Below are positions 8,571 to 16,300 of a DNA stretch of 64,000 bases, one piece after another. The DNA lies in assembly GCF_965278975.1 (NCBI RefSeq), contig NZ_OZ257126.1, forward strand, positions 930,001 to 994,000. Reading direction: 5' to 3'. The position numbers and the translations under genes are program-made. Every line of letters starts with the position of its first letter. The first letter of the stretch is position 1. The notes below the pieces were generated by a model that made no database searches, was not told where the DNA came from, and saw only the letters and a list, made by a program, of their open reading frames with translations. The stretch comes from Ferrovibrio sp965278975. Its GTDB lineage: Bacteria; Pseudomonadota; Alphaproteobacteria; Ferrovibrionales; Ferrovibrionaceae.

Positions 8571-8628
8571 GGTTTGCCCTCCTGAAAGCCCCGCAGGCTT
8601 TAACCCCCCCCGTAGGCTGTAAAACAAT

Positions 8629-8663
8629 GGGCCGCCCGGCTTCGACTGAAAGCCGGACGGCCC
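8629..8663 (-). terminator. hairpin with T-rich tail between tctC and tctB
   Basis: A stem of 14 pairs in minus-strand RNA (arms 8629-8642 and 8650-8663, one G-U pair, 7-base loop) followed by ATTGTTTT. It lies 16 bases after the tctC stop and before the tctB start, so it probably stops part of the transcripts and keeps receptor mRNA in excess over permease mRNA. Confidence 0.75.
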
Positions 8664-8678
8664 GTTACGCGTGATCGC

Positions 8679-9695
8679 TTACGGCTTCGGGATGCCCAGC
8701 GTATCGGGCGAGACCTTGGCCTTGCCGCCTTCCTGCAGGATCCAGGCAGCGCCCTGGATCGCCGGGAAGGCCGCCTTCTTCGCCGCATCGCCATAGGACG
8801 GATCGAACAGCGCGCCCTTGTCGGTGGAATACTTCTTCAGCGCCGCCGAATTGGCGATCTTTTCCTTCCACACCTTGTCCAGCGTGGCGGTGACTTCAGC
8901 CGGCACGCCCTTCGGCACGAAAATGCCGAAATAGTTGGTCTCGGTACGGAAATTCGGCAGCGTCTTGGTCACCGGCTCGATCGCCGGGATGCCATCGACT
9001 TCCAGCGGCTTGGAGGCCAGCACGGCCAACGGGCGCAGGCGCTTGGCGCGGATCATTTCCACCTGCTCGACGCCGAGCTGGGTGGTGACTTCGGTTTCAC
9101 CGGAAACGGTGGAGATCACCGCCGGATTGCCGCCATCATAGGACACATGCTTGTAGGTGACGCCGGCACCACGGGCGAGAGCTTCCGAGCCGAAATGGCC
9201 CGAGGAATTCACACCCGCCGTAGCAATGGTGATCGAATTCGGCTTCGCCTTCATCGCCGCCAGCAGGTCGGCGAGGGTCTTGTAGGGCGAATTGGCGTTG
9301 ACCGAGACCACCGACTGATTCGCCACCGTCAGGTAGAAGCTCCAGTCGTCCATCTTGGTGTCGAGCAGGCCGGAAACGGCATAGGTGCCGATATCCTTGG
9401 CCGCGCCCGAGGTCCAGGTATAGCCATCCTTCGGCGCTTCCCAGGCGGTCTTGGAACCGATCGAGCCTGAGGCACCCGGCTGGTTCACCACCACCACTTT
9501 CTGGCCCAGGGCGGCTTCGAGTTCGGAGGCGGTGACGCGGATCACCTGGTCAGTGGAGCCGCCGGCGGCCCAGGGCACGATCACGGTGATCGGCTTGGTC
9601 GGCTTCCAATCCTGCGCCTGCGCCGAAACGGCGATCAGGGCCGTGGTGCCAAGCACCAGGCCAGCCAAAGCGGCCCTCAAAGTAAGAGTGGTCAT
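8679..9695 (-). CDS. tctC: tripartite tricarboxylate transporter substrate-binding protein (TctC/Bug family)
   Basis: 338-residue periplasmic receptor. The signal peptide spans residues 1-27, with cleavage likely after AQAQ. It is followed by the Bug-family opening WKPTKPITVIVPWAAGGSTD, which binds the ligand carboxylate, and later the second-lobe pattern FGIFVPKGVPAEV. The start follows GGAGGAG. It is the first gene of tctCBA and is preceded by a TTGACA promoter and a palindromic operator. Bug proteins bind diverse carboxylates, so the ligand cannot be named. Confidence 0.92.
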   Translation of the reverse strand: MTTLTLRAALAGLVLGTTALIAVSAQAQDWKPTKPITVIVPWAAGGSTDQVIRVTASELEAALGQKVVVVNQPGASGSIGSKTAWEAPKDGYTWTSGAAKDIGTYAVSGLLDTKMDDWSFYLTVANQSVVSVNANSPYKTLADLLAAMKAKPNSITIATAGVNSSGHFGSEALARGAGVTYKHVSYDGGNPAVISTVSGETEVTTQLGVEQVEMIRAKRLRPLAVLASKPLEVDGIPAIEPVTKTLPNFRTETNYFGIFVPKGVPAEVTATLDKVWKEKIANSAALKKYSTDKGALFDPSYGDAAKKAAFPAIQGAAWILQEGGKAKVSPDTLGIPKP

Positions 9696-9750
9696 CGTGC
9701 GCTCCTCCGTTTATCGGGCCCCGGACGGGACCTCGTTCGTTGTGGCGCAC

Positions 9751-9779
9751 AGCATTCCGTTCCGCAGAGCGGTTGTCAA
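9751..9779 (-). promoter_or_regulatory. probable promoter of tctCBA
   Basis: On the minus strand, a perfect TTGACA (9774-9779) is followed 17 bases later by AATGCT (9751-9756), about 56 bases before the tctC start. The -10 match is weak. The operator at 9785-9803 lies directly upstream of the -35 element. Confidence 0.5.
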
Positions 9780-9784
9780 CGGCT

Positions 9785-9803
9785 AAGTAACTGACCGGTT
9801 ACG
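9785..9803. promoter_or_regulatory. operator upstream of tctC (GTAAC-N6-GTTAC)
   Basis: Inverted repeat with 5-base arms GTAAC (9787-9791) and GTTAC (9798-9802), 6-base spacer, sharing the flanking AA and overall layout of the site at 6435-6454. It sits between the TetR gene and the tctC promoter, just upstream of -35. Confidence 0.65.
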
Positions 9804-9842
9804 AATTTGTGGCGCCACCGCACCGCGTCAACGGATCGCGGC

Positions 9843-10496
9843 TCACGCCCGCAGATAGCCGAGCAGCACGTTGACGCAATGCTCGGTGCGGGTCTTGATT
9901 TCGGCGGCTGAGCCAAGATCGCGGTCGAAAATGGTGGAAAGCGTGTGGATATTGGAAAAGTAGCAGGTGCCGAGCGAGGCGATGGTGAGATAGACATGCA
10001 CCGGATCGACGCCCTTGCGGAACACGCCGTCGCGCTGGCCACGGTCGAGCAGGTCGCGGATCACCGCCAGAAGCGGCGAATAGAGCTGCTGGATCTTTTC
10101 CGAGCCGCGCAGGTAGCTGGATTTATTCAGGTTTTCCGCGCTCAACAGGGCGATGAATTCAGGATTGCGGGCGCAGAAGCGGAAATTGAACTCCATCAGG
10201 TAGCGCATGCCATCCACCGGCTTCATGCGCGCCACGTCGATGGTGTGCTCCTCCTCGCGCATGCGGGCATAGGCGCCTTCCAGCACGGTGAGCCAGAGGC
10301 CCTCCTTGTTGCCGAAATACTCATAGATCATGCGCTTGTTGGAACCCGAGCGGGCCGCGATCTCATCGACACGGGCGCCGGCCAGACCATGGGCGGCGAA
10401 TTCGACCAAGGCCGCATCCAGGATATTGCGCCGCGTTACATCCGGCTGGCGCGGACGTTTCGGCGTGGTAGCCGCCGCCTTCTTGCGCGCGGCCAT
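9843..10496 (-). CDS. TetR/AcrR family transcriptional regulator
   Basis: 217 residues. The N-terminal helix-turn-helix (about residues 20-65) is typical: RRNILDAALVEFAAHG, then ARVDEIAARSGSNKRMIYEYF. The N-terminus is basic and Ala/Lys-rich. The C-terminal ligand domain resembles the RutR/YfiR type of TetR regulators. The gene starts two bases after the pxpA stop and ends about 150 bases before tctC, all on the minus strand, so it may be made from the pxp transcript or its own promoter. The matching palindromes before tctC and before the 6424 operon suggest that it controls uptake and breakdown of one substrate. Family call sure; targets inferred. Confidence 0.9.
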   Translation of the reverse strand: MAARKKAAATTPKRPRQPDVTRRNILDAALVEFAAHGLAGARVDEIAARSGSNKRMIYEYFGNKEGLWLTVLEGAYARMREEEHTIDVARMKPVDGMRYLMEFNFRFCARNPEFIALLSAENLNKSSYLRGSEKIQQLYSPLLAVIRDLLDRGQRDGVFRKGVDPVHVYLTIASLGTCYFSNIHTLSTIFDRDLGSAAEIKTRTEHCVNVLLGYLRA

Positions 10497-10498
10497 GG

Positions 10499-11266
10499 TC
10501 AGGCCAGCATCTCGGGCAGTGTCACCAGCCGCACCTGGGATGCTTCCAGGCCGGCGCGGATATGTCGCGCCATCGCCACGGCGCCATCGCTGTCGCCATG
10601 CACGCAGATGCTGTCGACACGCGCCGGGATGCGCTTGCCGGTGACCGAAACGATCACCTGCTCGCGCACCATGCGCAGCACATTCTGCAAGGCTTCCTCA
10701 GGATCATGCACCATGGCATTGGCCTGGCCGCGCGGCACCAGGTTGCCGTCGTCATCGTAATTGCGATCAGCAAACACTTCCTCGGCCACCGGGATGCCTG
10801 CCGCCTTGCCCGCCGCCACCAGCGCGGAACCCGCCGGCGCCAGGAAGATCAGGTCGCGGCCCGCGCCCGCCGAGCCGCGCGCCAGGGCATCGGCCAGGGC
10901 GCGATCAACGCAGGCCTTGTTGTTGATCGCGCCATGCGGCTTCACATGCGTCACCTTATGGCCGGCCAAAGCCGCGATGCCCTGCAGGGCGCCGATCTGG
11001 TAGGCCATCAGCGCCTCAGCTTCCACGCCGGTGATATTCATGGCGCGGCGGCCAAAGCCCTGGATATCGGGATAGCTCGGATGCGCGCCGATCGAGACGT
11101 TGTTCTTCTTCGCCTCCAGCACGGTGTTGCGCATCACCAGCCAGTCGCCGCCATGAAAGCCGCAGGCGACATTGGCCGAGCCGACCACGCCGAGCATCGC
11201 CGGATCATCGCCCATGGTCCAGGCGCCATAGCTTTCGCCGAGATCGCTGTTGAGGTTCACTTTCAT
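10499..11266 (-). CDS. pxpA: 5-oxoprolinase subunit PxpA (LamB/YcsF family)
   Basis: 255 residues, standard length. It opens with the family motif NLNSDLGESYG, followed by NVACGFHGGD and GAHPSYPDIQGFGRR; later come HVKPHGAINN and a C-terminal CVHGDSDGAV. PxpA works with the PxpBC carboxyltransferase-like pair in the ATP-dependent opening of 5-oxoproline (pyroglutamate) to glutamate. The gene overlaps pxpC by four bases. Gene order is pxpB-pxpC-pxpA-tetR on the minus strand, probably driven from the shared intergenic region at 13074-13219. Confidence 0.95.
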   Translation of the reverse strand: MKVNLNSDLGESYGAWTMGDDPAMLGVVGSANVACGFHGGDWLVMRNTVLEAKKNNVSIGAHPSYPDIQGFGRRAMNITGVEAEALMAYQIGALQGIAALAGHKVTHVKPHGAINNKACVDRALADALARGSAGAGRDLIFLAPAGSALVAAGKAAGIPVAEEVFADRNYDDDGNLVPRGQANAMVHDPEEALQNVLRMVREQVIVSVTGKRIPARVDSICVHGDSDGAVAMARHIRAGLEASQVRLVTLPEMLA

Positions 11267-12300
11267 GCGTCTGCTCCTGTTGCGGCATCCACCATACCGC
11301 TGATCAGATTGGCCGTGTAGAGCGCATCGAGATCCAGCCCGCCCTCGGGCCGCGCCGTGCGCATGCCGCCAAGCAGGCTTTTCAATGCCGCCTCCTGGGC
11401 ACGGCGCAGATTCTCGGCTTCCGCCACGCTGACCGCCTGGAAGCGCAATTTCGCGCCAGGCTTGAGCCGGCCGACGCGGGGCAGATCGGCCGAGATGATG
11501 GTGGCGATCTTGGTATAGCCGCCGGTGGTCTGATGATCCGCCAGCAGCAGGATCGGCTGGCCGTTGCCCGGCACCTGGATGGCGCCGGTGACAATGCCTT
11601 CCGAGGCGATATCGGCGCCGCGCAGATGCTCGATCACCGGGCCTTCAAGCCGCAGACCCATGCGGTCGGCTTCCTTGCTCACCGTATATTCGCCAGCAAG
11701 AAACGCTGCCGTACCCGCTGCCGTGAAGCGATCCGCCTGCGGGCCCAGGGTGACGCGCACCGGTCCTTCGCCATAGAGCGAAGCCGCTTCGCTGCTGAGT
11801 TCCTGGTCCGGGCCAAGCCCGGCGGCTTTCAGCGGCAGCAGGTCATTCTCGCGCAATTGCCTGCCCTCGAAGCCACCGAGGCCGGCGCGGGTATAGGTGG
11901 AAAGGCTGCCCAGCAAGGGCGGCAAATCGAAACCACCAGCCACGGCAACATAGGTATAGGCTTCGCCCAGCACACCGATGCGCAAGGCTTCGCCGCGCTT
12001 GAGCGTGACACTGCGCCAGGAGGTGAGCTTTTTCGCATTGCCGCCATCGGCGGGCAGCAATTCCACGCTCATGTTGCCAGCGAGGCCGAACTGCACCGCA
12101 TCGGCCTCGACGACCAATGTCGGCCCCATATAGCTGAGTTCCAGCGCCGCCACGCCAGCCGCATTGCCGCAAAGCGCGTTGGCGATGCGCAGACCGAGCG
12201 TATCCATCGCGCCGGCCACAGGCATGCCCTGCGACTGGGCGCCATAGCGGCCAAGATCCTGCAAGGTGGTGAACAGGCCCGGCGCCTTGACGCGGATCAT
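11263..12300 (-). CDS. pxpC: 5-oxoprolinase subunit PxpC (KipA, biotin-dependent carboxyltransferase family)
   Basis: 345-residue KipA/AHS2-domain protein. The N-terminal IRVKAPGLFTTLQDLGRYG and the NALCGN segment are characteristic; later AIQVPGNGQPILLLADHQTT, with a TTGGYTKI segment, marks the catalytic fold. Together with PxpB it forms the cyclophilin-like kinase/hydrolase part of 5-oxoprolinase. It overlaps both neighbours by four bases (ATGA), so the three subunits are translationally coupled. Confidence 0.95.
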   Translation of the reverse strand: MIRVKAPGLFTTLQDLGRYGAQSQGMPVAGAMDTLGLRIANALCGNAAGVAALELSYMGPTLVVEADAVQFGLAGNMSVELLPADGGNAKKLTSWRSVTLKRGEALRIGVLGEAYTYVAVAGGFDLPPLLGSLSTYTRAGLGGFEGRQLRENDLLPLKAAGLGPDQELSSEAASLYGEGPVRVTLGPQADRFTAAGTAAFLAGEYTVSKEADRMGLRLEGPVIEHLRGADIASEGIVTGAIQVPGNGQPILLLADHQTTGGYTKIATIISADLPRVGRLKPGAKLRFQAVSVAEAENLRRAQEAALKSLLGGMRTARPEGGLDLDALYTANLISGMVDAATGADA

Positions 12301-13073
12301 GACGCCACCCGCAGCGTGCCATGATCGAAGCGACCGGCCGCCACTTCCGCTGCAATCCTGTCGAACTCGGCCCGCGACACCGGACGGAAAGTCACTTCAT
12401 CGCCGGCAGCCAGCAATATCGGCTCCGGCCTGTGCTGCTCAAACAGCCTTACCGGCGTGCGGCCGATCAGATGCCAGCCACCCGGACTTTCCCAGGGGTA
12501 GATCGTGGTCATGGCTTCGGCGATGGCCACCGAGCCTTGCGGCACTTTCAGGCGCGGCGCCGAGCGGCGCGGCAGCTGCAAGCCTTCCGCCAGACCGCCC
12601 ATATAGGCCAGCCCCGGCATGAAGCCGAGCATGTAGATGAAATAGCGCCCCCCGGCATGGCCCTGGATCACATCGGCGGGCGTAAGGCCTCGGCGCTCGG
12701 CGACTTCGGCCAGGTCAGGCGCGAACTCGGCTTCATAGCAGCAGGGGATCGACCACAGCCGGCCGGCAGCCGCTTCCGGCTTGAGTGCAGGCAGCATCGC
12801 CTCGACGGCGGCCTGCAACTCGGCGCGGCTGGCGTTGAGCGGATCATACTGGATCACCAGGGCGCCAAAGGACGGGATCGCCTCGATCACCCCGGGCAGA
12901 GCAGCCTGGGCCACGGCGCGGTGCAAGGCCATGACGCGGGCATTGGCGGCGCGGTCCACCTTGGTGGCGAATTCGACGCTGAAAGCCGTATCACCCATCG
13001 TTTGAAAGACCACAGGGGTCTGAAAAACGACTGGCGTCTGGAGGTCGACGGCACCGGTATCCGCTTGCTTCAC
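12297..13073 (-). CDS. pxpB: 5-oxoprolinase subunit PxpB (KipI/AHS1 family)
   Basis: 258 residues with the KipI hallmark GFMPGLAYMGGL, the PRLKVPQGSVAIA segment and YPWESPGGWHLIGRTP. It pairs with PxpC. The start is a GTG at 13073, chosen because AGGAG precedes it by seven bases; an ATG at 12998 (MGDTAFSVEF), where homology begins, has no ribosome site. The extra N-terminus contains a short duplication (TPVVFQ twice) and looks recently grown. It is the first gene of the operon and divergent from the RpiR regulator, with two palindromes between them. Confidence 0.93.
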   Translation of the reverse strand: MKQADTGAVDLQTPVVFQTPVVFQTMGDTAFSVEFATKVDRAANARVMALHRAVAQAALPGVIEAIPSFGALVIQYDPLNASRAELQAAVEAMLPALKPEAAAGRLWSIPCCYEAEFAPDLAEVAERRGLTPADVIQGHAGGRYFIYMLGFMPGLAYMGGLAEGLQLPRRSAPRLKVPQGSVAIAEAMTTIYPWESPGGWHLIGRTPVRLFEQHRPEPILLAAGDEVTFRPVSRAEFDRIAAEVAAGRFDHGTLRVAS

Positions 13074-13136
13074 GCGCTGCTCCTGCTGGCTGCCGAATTC
13101 TACTCATGCCCCCGCCCGGCGCAAGAATAATTACAC

Positions 13137-13148
13137 TTTATCGATAAA
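13137..13148. promoter_or_regulatory. 12-base perfect palindrome TTTATCGATAAA
   Basis: Lies in the pxpB-rpiR intergenic region, about 64 bases before the pxpB start. The same half-sites (TTATCG and CGATAA) recur at 30585-30603 and 31527-31553 around the LysR gene. It may be a second operator or an AT-rich promoter segment. Confidence 0.35.
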
Positions 13149-13165
13149 TCATCATCGTTTCGGAG

Positions 13166-13200
13166 CATATGTTTCATCCACAGGCATAATGAAACATATG
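13166..13200. promoter_or_regulatory. large perfect inverted repeat between pxpB and rpiR, probable RpiR operator
   Basis: Two perfect 12-base arms, CATATGTTTCAT (13166-13177) and ATGAAACATATG (13189-13200), separated by 11 bases. Each arm is itself a near-palindrome (ATG-N3-CAT). It lies 20 bases before the rpiR start and 93 before pxpB, and so could control both divergent operons. RpiR proteins bind such dyads; binding here is inferred. Confidence 0.7.
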
Positions 13201-13219
13201 TTGCAGAATCGGAAAAACC

Positions 13220-14131
13220 ATGGTCTGCTGCGCGGCCATGGAGCATGCCCCGCTCGGCCCGCAGATCGTCGACCAGTTCGACAGCCTCACGCCCCAGGCG
13301 CAGGCCGCGGCGCGCTTCGTGCTCGACCATCCCCAGGATGTCGCCCTGCTCTCCATGCGCGAACAGGCCCGCCGCGCCGGTGTGCCGCCGGTGACCATGC
13401 TGCGCCTGGCGCGCCAGTTGGGCTTTGCCGATTACCAGGCCTTCCGCCAGGTGCATGCCCAGGCTTTGCGCCCCGGCGGCAAGACAGCACCATTTTCCGA
13501 GCGCGTGCCGGGGCTGCAGAAGCGCGCCCGCCAGGGCGGCGGCGCACCTCTGGCGGAACAGATGGAGCGGCATCTTTCGCAGCAGGTGGGTGGCCTCACC
13601 GAACGCAACGGCACTCAGGCCCTGCTCGATGCGGCCGAAGCCATCGAAAGCGCCCGGCGGGTCTATGTGCTCGGCCTGCGCTCCTGCTTCGCTGTCGCCT
13701 ACCATTTCGCCTATGTTTACGGCCTGCTGCGGGATAACGGCCAATTGCTGGATGGCCCCGGCGATACCGGCCGTGATCCCCTGCGCCATGCCGGGCAGCA
13801 GGATGTGCTGCTGGCGATCAGCCTGGCGCCCTATACGCGCGGCGCCGTGGAACAGGCGGATTTCGCTACTGCCCGCCGGGTGAAGCTCATCGCCATCACC
13901 GACAGCCCGCTCTCGCCGCTGGCGCGTAACGCCGCCGCCACCCTGCTGGTACCAACCGATGGCCCTTCCTTCTTCCACGGCGTGACACCGGCCTTCGCCG
14001 CCTGCGAAACACTGCTGGCTTTGTTGGCCGCCCGTGCCGGCGACAAGGCAGTTACCGCCATCCGCAACGCCGAGGCCCAGCTCGGCGCGTTCGACACCTA
14101 CTGGGCTGCGCGTAAGACGAGGAAACCATGA
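13220..14131 (+). CDS. MurR/RpiR family transcriptional regulator
   Basis: 303 residues. The N-terminal RpiR helix-turn-helix (LTPQAQAAARFVLDHPQDV, then SMREQARRAGVPPVTMLRL, about residues 20-80) is followed by a SIS domain (about 125-270; RRVYVLGLRSCFAVAYHFAY, later LLAISLAPYTRGAV and KLIAITDSPLSPLA) that would bind a phosphosugar or other ligand. The start at 13220 has only a weak GGA upstream; ATG 13238 is possible. It overlaps the aminotransferase gene by four bases, so it is the first gene of its own operon, and it faces pxpBCA divergently across a large palindrome. Confidence 0.88.
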   Translation: MVCCAAMEHAPLGPQIVDQFDSLTPQAQAAARFVLDHPQDVALLSMREQARRAGVPPVTMLRLARQLGFADYQAFRQVHAQALRPGGKTAPFSERVPGLQKRARQGGGAPLAEQMERHLSQQVGGLTERNGTQALLDAAEAIESARRVYVLGLRSCFAVAYHFAYVYGLLRDNGQLLDGPGDTGRDPLRHAGQQDVLLAISLAPYTRGAVEQADFATARRVKLIAITDSPLSPLARNAAATLLVPTDGPSFFHGVTPAFAACETLLALLAARAGDKAVTAIRNAEAQLGAFDTYWAARKTRKP

Positions 14132-15462
14132 GCCGCATCCTGCATCGCCAGATGCAATTCCCCCTGCCCGTCGCCGTTTCCGGCGAAGGCGTCTATCTCA
14201 CCGACAAGGACGGCAAGCGCTATATCGACGCCTCCGGCGGCGCTGCCGTGAGCTGCCTCGGGCATGGCCATAAGGACGTGACCCGCGCCTTGCAGGAACA
14301 GGCCGGCAAACTGGCTTTCGCCCATACCGGCTTTTTCACCACCGAGGTGGCCGAAACGCTCGCCGACATGCTGATCGAGGATGCCCCGGCCGGCATGAGC
14401 CATGTCTATTACATCTCCGGCGGCTCGGAAGGCATCGAGACGGCGCTGAAACTGGCGCGGCAATACTGGGTCGAGAAGGGCCAGCCGAACAAGCGCCACT
14501 TCATCGCCCGGCGCCAGAGCTATCACGGCAACACGCTCGGCGCGCTGGCGGTCGGCGGCAATGCCTGGCGGCGGCAGCAATTCGCGCCACTCTTGATCGA
14601 GGCACATCACATCGCGCCGTGCTTCGAATACCGCGAGCGCCATGAGGGCGAGAGCCTGGAAGCCTATGGCCTGCGCGCCGCCAACGAGCTGGAAGCCAAG
14701 ATCCTGGAACTCGGCGCGGAGAATGTGATCGGCTTCATCGCCGAGCCGGTGGTGGGCGCCACGCTGGGCGCGGTGACGGCCGCGCCGGGCTATTTCAAGC
14801 GCATCCGCGAAATCTGCGACAAATACGATGTGCTGCTGATCCTGGATGAAGTGATGTGCGGCATGGGCCGCACCGGCACGCTGCATGCCAGCGAGCAGGA
14901 AGGCATCGCGCCCGATATCGAAGTGATCGCCAAGGGCCTGGGCGGCGGCTATCAGCCGATCGGCGCCGTGCTGATCCATGAGAAGATCATTCAGGCGATC
15001 CAGCAAGGCAGCGGCTTCTTCCAGCATGGGCACACTTATCTGGGCCATCCCGTGGCCTGTGCCGCCGCGCTGGAAGTGCAGCGCGTGATCAAGCGCGACA
15101 AGCTGCTGGATAACGTGGTGGCGATGGGCCAGCACCTCACCGCGCGGCTGCAGGCGCGCTTCGGCAATCACCATCATGTCGGCGATATCCGTGGCCGCGG
15201 CTTGTTCCAGGCTATCGAGCTGGTGCGCGACCGCGCCGACAAATCCACCTTCGATCCGGCATTGAAGCTGCACGCGCGGGTGAAGCGCGAGGCGATGGCG
15301 CGCGGCCTGATGTGCTATCCGATGGGCGGCACCATCGATGGCCTGCATGGCGACCATGTGCTGCTGGCACCGCCTTTCATCGCCACCGCTGCCGAGATCG
15401 ATGCCATTGTCGAGCGCCTGGGCGATGCCGTGGATGCCGCGCTGACCGGAGTTGCCGCATGA
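14128..15462 (+). CDS. class III PLP-dependent aminotransferase
   Basis: 444 residues. The fold-type I class III pattern is complete: YYISGGSEGIETALKLARQY for phosphate binding, YHGNTLGALA, LILDEVMCGMGRTG with the PLP aspartate, and IAKGLGGGYQPIGA with the Schiff-base lysine. This group of about 440 residues includes omega-amino acid:pyruvate and beta-alanine aminotransferases. Stop and start overlap the genes on both sides by four bases. With the BKACE enzyme next to it, a pathway that transaminates an amino acid to a beta-keto acid and then cleaves it is plausible, but is inferred. Confidence 0.9.
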   Translation: MSRILHRQMQFPLPVAVSGEGVYLTDKDGKRYIDASGGAAVSCLGHGHKDVTRALQEQAGKLAFAHTGFFTTEVAETLADMLIEDAPAGMSHVYYISGGSEGIETALKLARQYWVEKGQPNKRHFIARRQSYHGNTLGALAVGGNAWRRQQFAPLLIEAHHIAPCFEYRERHEGESLEAYGLRAANELEAKILELGAENVIGFIAEPVVGATLGAVTAAPGYFKRIREICDKYDVLLILDEVMCGMGRTGTLHASEQEGIAPDIEVIAKGLGGGYQPIGAVLIHEKIIQAIQQGSGFFQHGHTYLGHPVACAAALEVQRVIKRDKLLDNVVAMGQHLTARLQARFGNHHHVGDIRGRGLFQAIELVRDRADKSTFDPALKLHARVKREAMARGLMCYPMGGTIDGLHGDHVLLAPPFIATAAEIDAIVERLGDAVDAALTGVAA

Positions 15463-16283
15463 CCTTGCCAGCCCTTATTGCCGTTGCCCCGAACGGCGCG
15501 CGCAAGCTGAAAGCCGATCACGCCGCCGTGCCGCTCACTGTGCCGGAACTGGTGGAGTGCGCGGTTTCCTGCCTGGAAGCGGGCGCGGCCATGATCCACC
15601 TGCATGTGCGCGAGCCGAATGGGCGCCACTCCATCGCGCCGGAGCTTTACCGCCCGGCGATTGCCGGCATCCGCGCAGCACTCGGCGACAAAATCATCAT
15701 CCAATGCACCAGCGAAGCCGCCGGGATTTATTCAGCGCCGGAGCAGATCACGGCAATGCGCGAACTGATGCCGGAAGCCTGCAGCCTGGGGATTCGCGAG
15801 ATCGTGCCCGATGCCACGCATGAAGCGGCGGCGGCGGATTTCCTGGCGCATATGCACAAGGCCGGCACGCTGTTGCAATACATCCTGTATTCGGCAGAGG
15901 ATTTGCAGAAATTCCGCGACCTGGTGGCGCGCGGCATCGTGCCGACTGACAAGCATTTCGTGCTGTTCGTGCTTGGCCGCTATACGGCGGGGCAGCAATC
16001 GCAGCCCGCCGACCTGCTGCCCTTCATGCAGCTATGGCAGCCAGCCTGGGGCGAATTCGCCGTCTGTGCCTTCGGCAAGCTGGAAGGCGCCTGTGCCATC
16101 ACGGCACTGGGCCTGGGCGGCCATGCCCGCGTCGGCTTCGAGAACAACACCCTGCTGGCCGATGGCTCATCGGCGCCGGACAACGCAGCCCTGGTACGCC
16201 AGATCAGCGTGGGCGCGCCCTATGCCGGGCGGGAGCCGGCCAATGCCGATGCCGCCCGCGCCTGGATGCGGGCGCTGGGCTGA
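15459..16283 (+). CDS. 3-keto-5-aminohexanoate cleavage enzyme family protein (BKACE, DUF849)
   Basis: 274-residue TIM-barrel protein of the beta-keto acid cleavage enzyme family, which transfers the acetyl part of a beta-keto acid to an acyl-CoA using zinc. Visible markers are the opening ALIAVAPNGARK, the zinc pair in MIHLHVREPNGRHS (HxH), the IIQCTSEAAG strand, and near the end GHARVGFENNTLLADG. The start at 15459 overlaps the aminotransferase stop by four bases; a longer frame begins inside that gene and is rejected. The substrate probably has an amino group, because its partner is an aminotransferase. Confidence 0.88.
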   Translation: MTLPALIAVAPNGARKLKADHAAVPLTVPELVECAVSCLEAGAAMIHLHVREPNGRHSIAPELYRPAIAGIRAALGDKIIIQCTSEAAGIYSAPEQITAMRELMPEACSLGIREIVPDATHEAAAADFLAHMHKAGTLLQYILYSAEDLQKFRDLVARGIVPTDKHFVLFVLGRYTAGQQSQPADLLPFMQLWQPAWGEFAVCAFGKLEGACAITALGLGGHARVGFENNTLLADGSSAPDNAALVRQISVGAPYAGREPANADAARAWMRALG

Positions 16284-16300
16284 CGGAACCGCAGGAGGCG

